DNA of 64,000 nucleotides, taken from the NCBI RefSeq assembly GCF_014648435.1, contig NZ_BMRC01000033.1, positions 32,242-96,241 on the forward strand, written 5' to 3'. Positions within the stretch are counted from its first letter, which is position 1. Every line of letters starts with the position of its first letter. Source of the DNA: Nonomuraea spiralis (lineage in GTDB: Bacteria > Actinomycetota > Actinomycetes > Streptosporangiales > Streptosporangiaceae). The notes under the pieces are model-generated. The model saw nothing but the letters and a program-made list of their open reading frames with translations. It searched no databases and was not told the DNA's origin. The position numbers and the translations under genes were made by a program. This document shows, piece by piece, positions 60,964 to 64,000 of this stretch.

Positions 60964-62241
60964 TCAGAAGTTGAGCGCGACGGGCACCTTGTGCAGGTTC
61001 GCGACCGCGCCTGCGTACACCTCCATGAGATGCCCGGCGGTGGCCTGCCAGCCGAAGGCGGCCGCGTGGGTGCGGGCGCCCCGCGACAACCCGTCGCGCC
61101 AGCCGGGAGCGGTGACGAAGCGGCGCAGGACGCGGGCCCAGTCGGCGGGATCGTGGCCGTCCACCAGCACGCCGGAGACGCCGTCGCGGACGGCGGTGCG
61201 CAACCCGCCGACCGCCGCGGCGGCGACGGGTGTGCCACACGCCTGGGACTCCAGGGCGACGAGACCGAACGATTCGCTGTACGAGGGCACGACGGTCACG
61301 TCCGCCGCCCGGTACCAGTCTGCCAGTTCCTCCTGCGGAGCCGGCGGCACGAGCCGGACGACGTCGGAGATGCCCAGTTCGGCGGCCAGTTCCGTGAGGA
61401 TGGACGGCCGGGCGAGCCCGTTGCCCGACGGACCGCCGACGCAGGCCACGACCAGCCGGCCGCGCAGCGACGGATCGTCGATCAGCATGCGGGAGGCGGC
61501 GCGCAGCAGCACGTCGGGGGCCTTGAGCGGCTGGATGCGGCCCACGAACAGCAGGACGTGCGCGTCCTGCGGCAGGCCCAGCCGATGCCGGGCGGCGCCC
61601 TGTGAGCTGGGCTGGAAGACGGTGAGGTTGACGCCGGGGTTCACGACCGCGACGCGCTGCTCGGCGGCGCCGTACAGGTCGATGAGCTCGCGGGCCTCGT
61701 CGGCGGTGTTGGCCACGAGGCGGTCGGCGATCTCCACGACCTGCTCCTCGCCCACCACGCGGGCCTGGGGCTCCGGCTTGTCGTCCTGGGCCAGCAGCAG
61801 GTTCTTGACCTTGGCCATGGTGTGCATGGTGTGCACGAGCGGCACACCCCAGCGTTCCTTGGCCAGCCAGCCGACCTGCCCGGACAGCCAGTAGTGGGAG
61901 TGGATGACGTCGTAGCGGCCGGCGTCGTACATGGCCTCGGTGCGCAGCACCTCGGACAGGAAGGCGCACATCTGCCCCGGCAGGTCGGCGCGGTCCATCT
62001 CCTCGTACGGCCCGGCCGTCAGGTGACGCACCAGGACGCCGGGGGCGAGTTCGGCCACGGGCGGCTGGTCGCGGGCGGTGGCCCTGGTGAAGATCTCCAC
62101 CTCCACGCCGAGTTGGGCCAGTCTCCTGGCGGACTCGACGATGTACACGTTCATGCCACCGGCGTCGCCCGTACCGGGCTGGTCCAGTGGCGATGTGTGC
62201 ATGCTGATGGTCGCGACCCGGCTGACCCGTCGTCGCCTCAC
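60964..62241 (-). CDS. mshA: D-inositol-3-phosphate glycosyltransferase
   Basis: First enzyme of mycothiol synthesis, joining UDP-GlcNAc to inositol 3-phosphate. 425 residues from GTG 62241, with GGAGG 9 nt upstream. GT4 family: SMHTSPLDQPGTGDAGGMNVYI (acceptor and UDP loop), IHSHYWLSG, LLFVGRIQPLKAPDVLLRA, and the E-x7-E motif in YSESFGLVALESQACGTPVAA. All MshA signatures are present. Confidence 0.95.
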   Translation of the reverse strand: MRRRRVSRVATISMHTSPLDQPGTGDAGGMNVYIVESARRLAQLGVEVEIFTRATARDQPPVAELAPGVLVRHLTAGPYEEMDRADLPGQMCAFLSEVLRTEAMYDAGRYDVIHSHYWLSGQVGWLAKERWGVPLVHTMHTMAKVKNLLLAQDDKPEPQARVVGEEQVVEIADRLVANTADEARELIDLYGAAEQRVAVVNPGVNLTVFQPSSQGAARHRLGLPQDAHVLLFVGRIQPLKAPDVLLRAASRMLIDDPSLRGRLVVACVGGPSGNGLARPSILTELAAELGISDVVRLVPPAPQEELADWYRAADVTVVPSYSESFGLVALESQACGTPVAAAAVGGLRTAVRDGVSGVLVDGHDPADWARVLRRFVTAPGWRDGLSRGARTHAAAFGWQATAGHLMEVYAGAVANLHKVPVALNF

Positions 62242-62334
62242 TCGACACCACCTCCAAGCGGAGTACAACGATCCAGATTTTTTCGACATTCCCGGTCGCA
62301 GGTCACAGTGCGGGGCCCTGGCAGGATGAGGGCC

Positions 62335-63081
62335 ATGCAGAGAACGGCAGTGGTGACCGGGGCGAGCGGCGGGATCGGTGAGGCGACCGCGCGGCGGCTC
62401 GCCGCCGAAGGTTACGCGGTGGTGGCGGGCGCCCGGCGCCGCGACCGGCTGGACGAGCTGGCCGAGCAGGTGCCCTCGATCAGGCCGGTGACGCTCGACG
62501 TGACCTCTCAGGAGTCGGTTGACGCGCTGGTGAGCACGCTCGACCGTTGTGACGTGCTGGTCAACAACGCCGGTGGCGCGCTCGGCGTGGAATCGGTCGC
62601 GGACGGCCTTCTGGACGACTGGCAGCAGATGTACGACACCAACGTGCTCGGCTCCCTACGCATGTCCCAGGCGCTGATCCCCAAACTCGTGGAGTCCGGC
62701 GACGGCGTCCTGGTCATGCTGACCTCGACCGCGGCCTTCGTCTCGTACGAGGGCGGCGCCGGCTACTGCGCGGCCAAGCACGCCCAGTCCTCGATGGCCG
62801 AGACGCTCCGCCTGGAGCTGGTCGGGCAGCCGGTCCGGATCGTCGAGATCGCGCCGGGCATGGTCCGCAGCGAGGGCTTCGCGGTCACCCGCTTCCGCGG
62901 GGACGAGTCGGCCGCCGCCCGCGTGTACGAAGGCGTGCCCGACCCGCTGACCTCCGAGGACGTGGCCGACGCGATCGCCTGGAGCGTGACGCGCCCGTCC
63001 CACGTGAACATCGACCGCCTGGTGATCAGGCCGCGCGCCCAGGCCGCCCAGCACAAGGTGCACCGCGTCAGCGGAGGCTGA
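62335..63081 (+). CDS. Short-chain dehydrogenase/reductase
   Basis: Protein of 248 residues from ATG 62335 (ATG 62326 is an alternative). TGASGGIGEA nucleotide motif, Arg-Arg in VVAGARRRDRL favouring NADP, NNAGGALG, Ser in LTSTAAFVSYEG and YCAAKHA catalytic Tyr/Lys. YdfG/serine-dehydrogenase-like SDR; substrate unknown. Followed 5 bp later by a methyltransferase gene. Confidence 0.9.
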   Translation: MQRTAVVTGASGGIGEATARRLAAEGYAVVAGARRRDRLDELAEQVPSIRPVTLDVTSQESVDALVSTLDRCDVLVNNAGGALGVESVADGLLDDWQQMYDTNVLGSLRMSQALIPKLVESGDGVLVMLTSTAAFVSYEGGAGYCAAKHAQSSMAETLRLELVGQPVRIVEIAPGMVRSEGFAVTRFRGDESAAARVYEGVPDPLTSEDVADAIAWSVTRPSHVNIDRLVIRPRAQAAQHKVHRVSGG

Positions 63082-63086
63082 GCCGG

Positions 63087-63878
63087 ATGGCCAAACCGGT
63101 CGGCGCGATCACGCGCGGCACGACCTGGCACAACCGGCTGCGCCGGGTCGACCGCTGGACGGCCGCCGTGCACGGCCCGGCGTTGCGCGCAGCCGTCCGT
63201 CCCCTCGTCGTCGACCTCGGCTACGGCGCCTCGCACACGACCACGCTGGAGCTGTTCGAACGGCTGCGCGCGGTCGCGCCCGGCGTCGAGGTCGTGGGCA
63301 TCGAGATCGACCCGGCCAGGGTGGCGCTGGCCAAGCCGTACGAGCGGGAGGGGCTGAGCTTCGTACTCGGCGGCTTCGAGCTGCCCGTCCCGCGCCCGCC
63401 GACGCTGGTCCGCGCCTTCAACGTGCTGCGCCAGTACGGCGAGGAGGATGCCTGGCACTACTGGGACGTGTTGTGCGGCAAGCTGGCCCCGGGAGGCGTG
63501 CTGGTCGAGGGCACCTCCTCCGAGACCGGACGGCGGGCGGTCTGGGTGGGCCTGTCCCCCGGCGGCCCGCGCACGCTCACGTTCTCCGCCCGTTTCGGCG
63601 ACTTCGAGCGGCCTTCCGACCTGGCCGACCGCCTGCCGAAGACCCTCATCCACCGGAACGTGCCGGGTGAGCGCATCCATGCGTTCCTGCGCGACTTCGA
63701 CCACGCGTGGGCGGTCAGCGCCCCCTTTGGGGTGCACGGGATGCGGCAGCGCTGGCTGGCGTCCGTACGGCTGCTGGCCGCGCGCTGGCCGGTGGCCGCG
63801 CACCCGCCGCTCGGCGGCCCGGCCAGGTGGCGGCTCGGCGAGCTGACCCTGCCCTGGTCGGCGGTGGACCCGCACTAG
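63087..63878 (+). CDS. SAM-dependent methyltransferase-like protein
   Basis: Protein of 263 residues. LVVDLGYGASHTTTLELFERL (motif I with Tyr for the usual Cys), VVGIEIDPARVALAKPYE (motif II) and LAPGGVLVEGTSSETGRR (motif III) define the fold. The C-terminal half contains FGVHGMRQRWLASVRLLAARWP. Probably co-transcribed with the SDR. Substrate unknown. Confidence 0.8.
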   Translation: MAKPVGAITRGTTWHNRLRRVDRWTAAVHGPALRAAVRPLVVDLGYGASHTTTLELFERLRAVAPGVEVVGIEIDPARVALAKPYEREGLSFVLGGFELPVPRPPTLVRAFNVLRQYGEEDAWHYWDVLCGKLAPGGVLVEGTSSETGRRAVWVGLSPGGPRTLTFSARFGDFERPSDLADRLPKTLIHRNVPGERIHAFLRDFDHAWAVSAPFGVHGMRQRWLASVRLLAARWPVAAHPPLGGPARWRLGELTLPWSAVDPH

Positions 63879-63941
63879 GCTCGGCGGCGGATCCGCGCTA
63901 GATCGCTGATGTGAAATTCGGTGATCGGCTGCGAGCGTGAC

Positions 63942-63988
63942 GAAGGGCGTCCATGGTCGGTGTGTGAAGACTGACCTAGACGCCCTTC
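63942..63988. repeat. 10-bp inverted repeat flanking the transposase start
   Basis: GAAGGGCGTC (63942-63951) and GACGCCCTTC (63979-63988). The loop includes the GTG at 63964, so an mRNA hairpin could mask the start. Confidence 0.5.
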
Positions 63989-64000
63989 TGATCGCACTCT
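63964..64000 (+). CDS. Transposase N-terminus (IS982-like), cut by window edge
   Basis: Twelve codons from GTG: MKTDLDALLIAL. This opening is what I recall of actinobacterial IS982-type transposases (TDLD.LL.ALYV). Only the very start is visible, so the family is tentative. Confidence 0.4.
   Translation, partial: MKTDLDALLIAL

Noticed and set aside
60932..62257. Very long minus-strand frame joined to the ybjN gene
   Set aside because: Arg/Gly/Pro-rich shadow of mshA in another frame; only the last 159 codons have YbjN family sequence.

Overview
The window looks like chromosome of a high-GC filamentous actinomycete, most likely of the Streptosporangiales (Nonomuraea-like; this placement is inferred from gene content). 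Supporting markers are mycothiol synthesis (mshA), an F420-type PPOX protein, CarD, a PhoR-PhoP/PhoU cluster, UdgX, a SpoIIE/STAS pair, DUF2637, class F sortases, and many genes with a TAnnnT hexamer 6-8 nt before the start codon and no clear ribosome binding site (candidate leaderless transcripts).

Layout. 0-8 kb: a truncated thiolase, two tandem sortase/substrate pairs that share a PKxGxDTG sorting signal, and an LCAD-type acyl-CoA dehydrogenase. 8-21 kb: divergent MarR-like regulators, a hydrolase, a PAS-GAF-PP2C-HATPase phosphatase, a DtxR regulator, UdgX, an MFS exporter, PdxH, citrate synthase 2, SerC, a BlaI-type regulator, UPF0114, a rhomboid, an enoyl-CoA hydratase plus SDR pair, and a STAS antagonist. 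The beta-oxidation genes (thiolase, dehydrogenase, SDR-hydratase) carry similar CAGAATnnnNTTCTG-type inverted repeats upstream. 21-31 kb: an ECF cobalt/nickel importer (CbiMN-Q-O), a glycosyltransferase, a D-2-hydroxyacid dehydrogenase, a CGNR regulator, a methyltransferase, an arylamine N-acetyltransferase and a RibD-like reductase.

About 32.0-47.6 kb is accessory DNA built up at one tRNA-Thr(TGT) gene. The 43-bp 3' end of the tRNA recurs at 32583 (decayed), 33853 and 36483, and the intact tRNA is at 47538-47610. Each copy marks an old island boundary. Integrase fragments lie at 32022 and 33667, and an intact integrase is at 45968-47191. Pairs of short direct repeats with an exact 12-bp pitch sit beside the boundaries and look like integrase arm sites. 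The older island carries a truncated NucA/NucB nuclease with a putative immunity gene and a truncated GntR gene. The youngest island carries a PD-(D/E)XK protein, a membrane-anchored P-loop/TPR ATPase, and an NLR-like NB-ARC/TPR protein. The NB-ARC/TPR protein is coupled to a small protein that ends in the same 23-residue motif with which it begins. Both ATPase modules have the same roughly 110-bp upstream repeat with a covarying inverted repeat. An ISL3 element has cut off the excisionase gene in front of the integrase.

47.6-64 kb is core chromosome: rlmB, methyltransferases, cysS, a DUF2637 protein, two GlsB/YeaQ proteins, ispF-carD, a lipoprotein, phoP-phoR divergent from phoU with a PHO box, gpmA, ybjN, mshA, an SDR with a methyltransferase, and the first codons of a transposase at the right edge.
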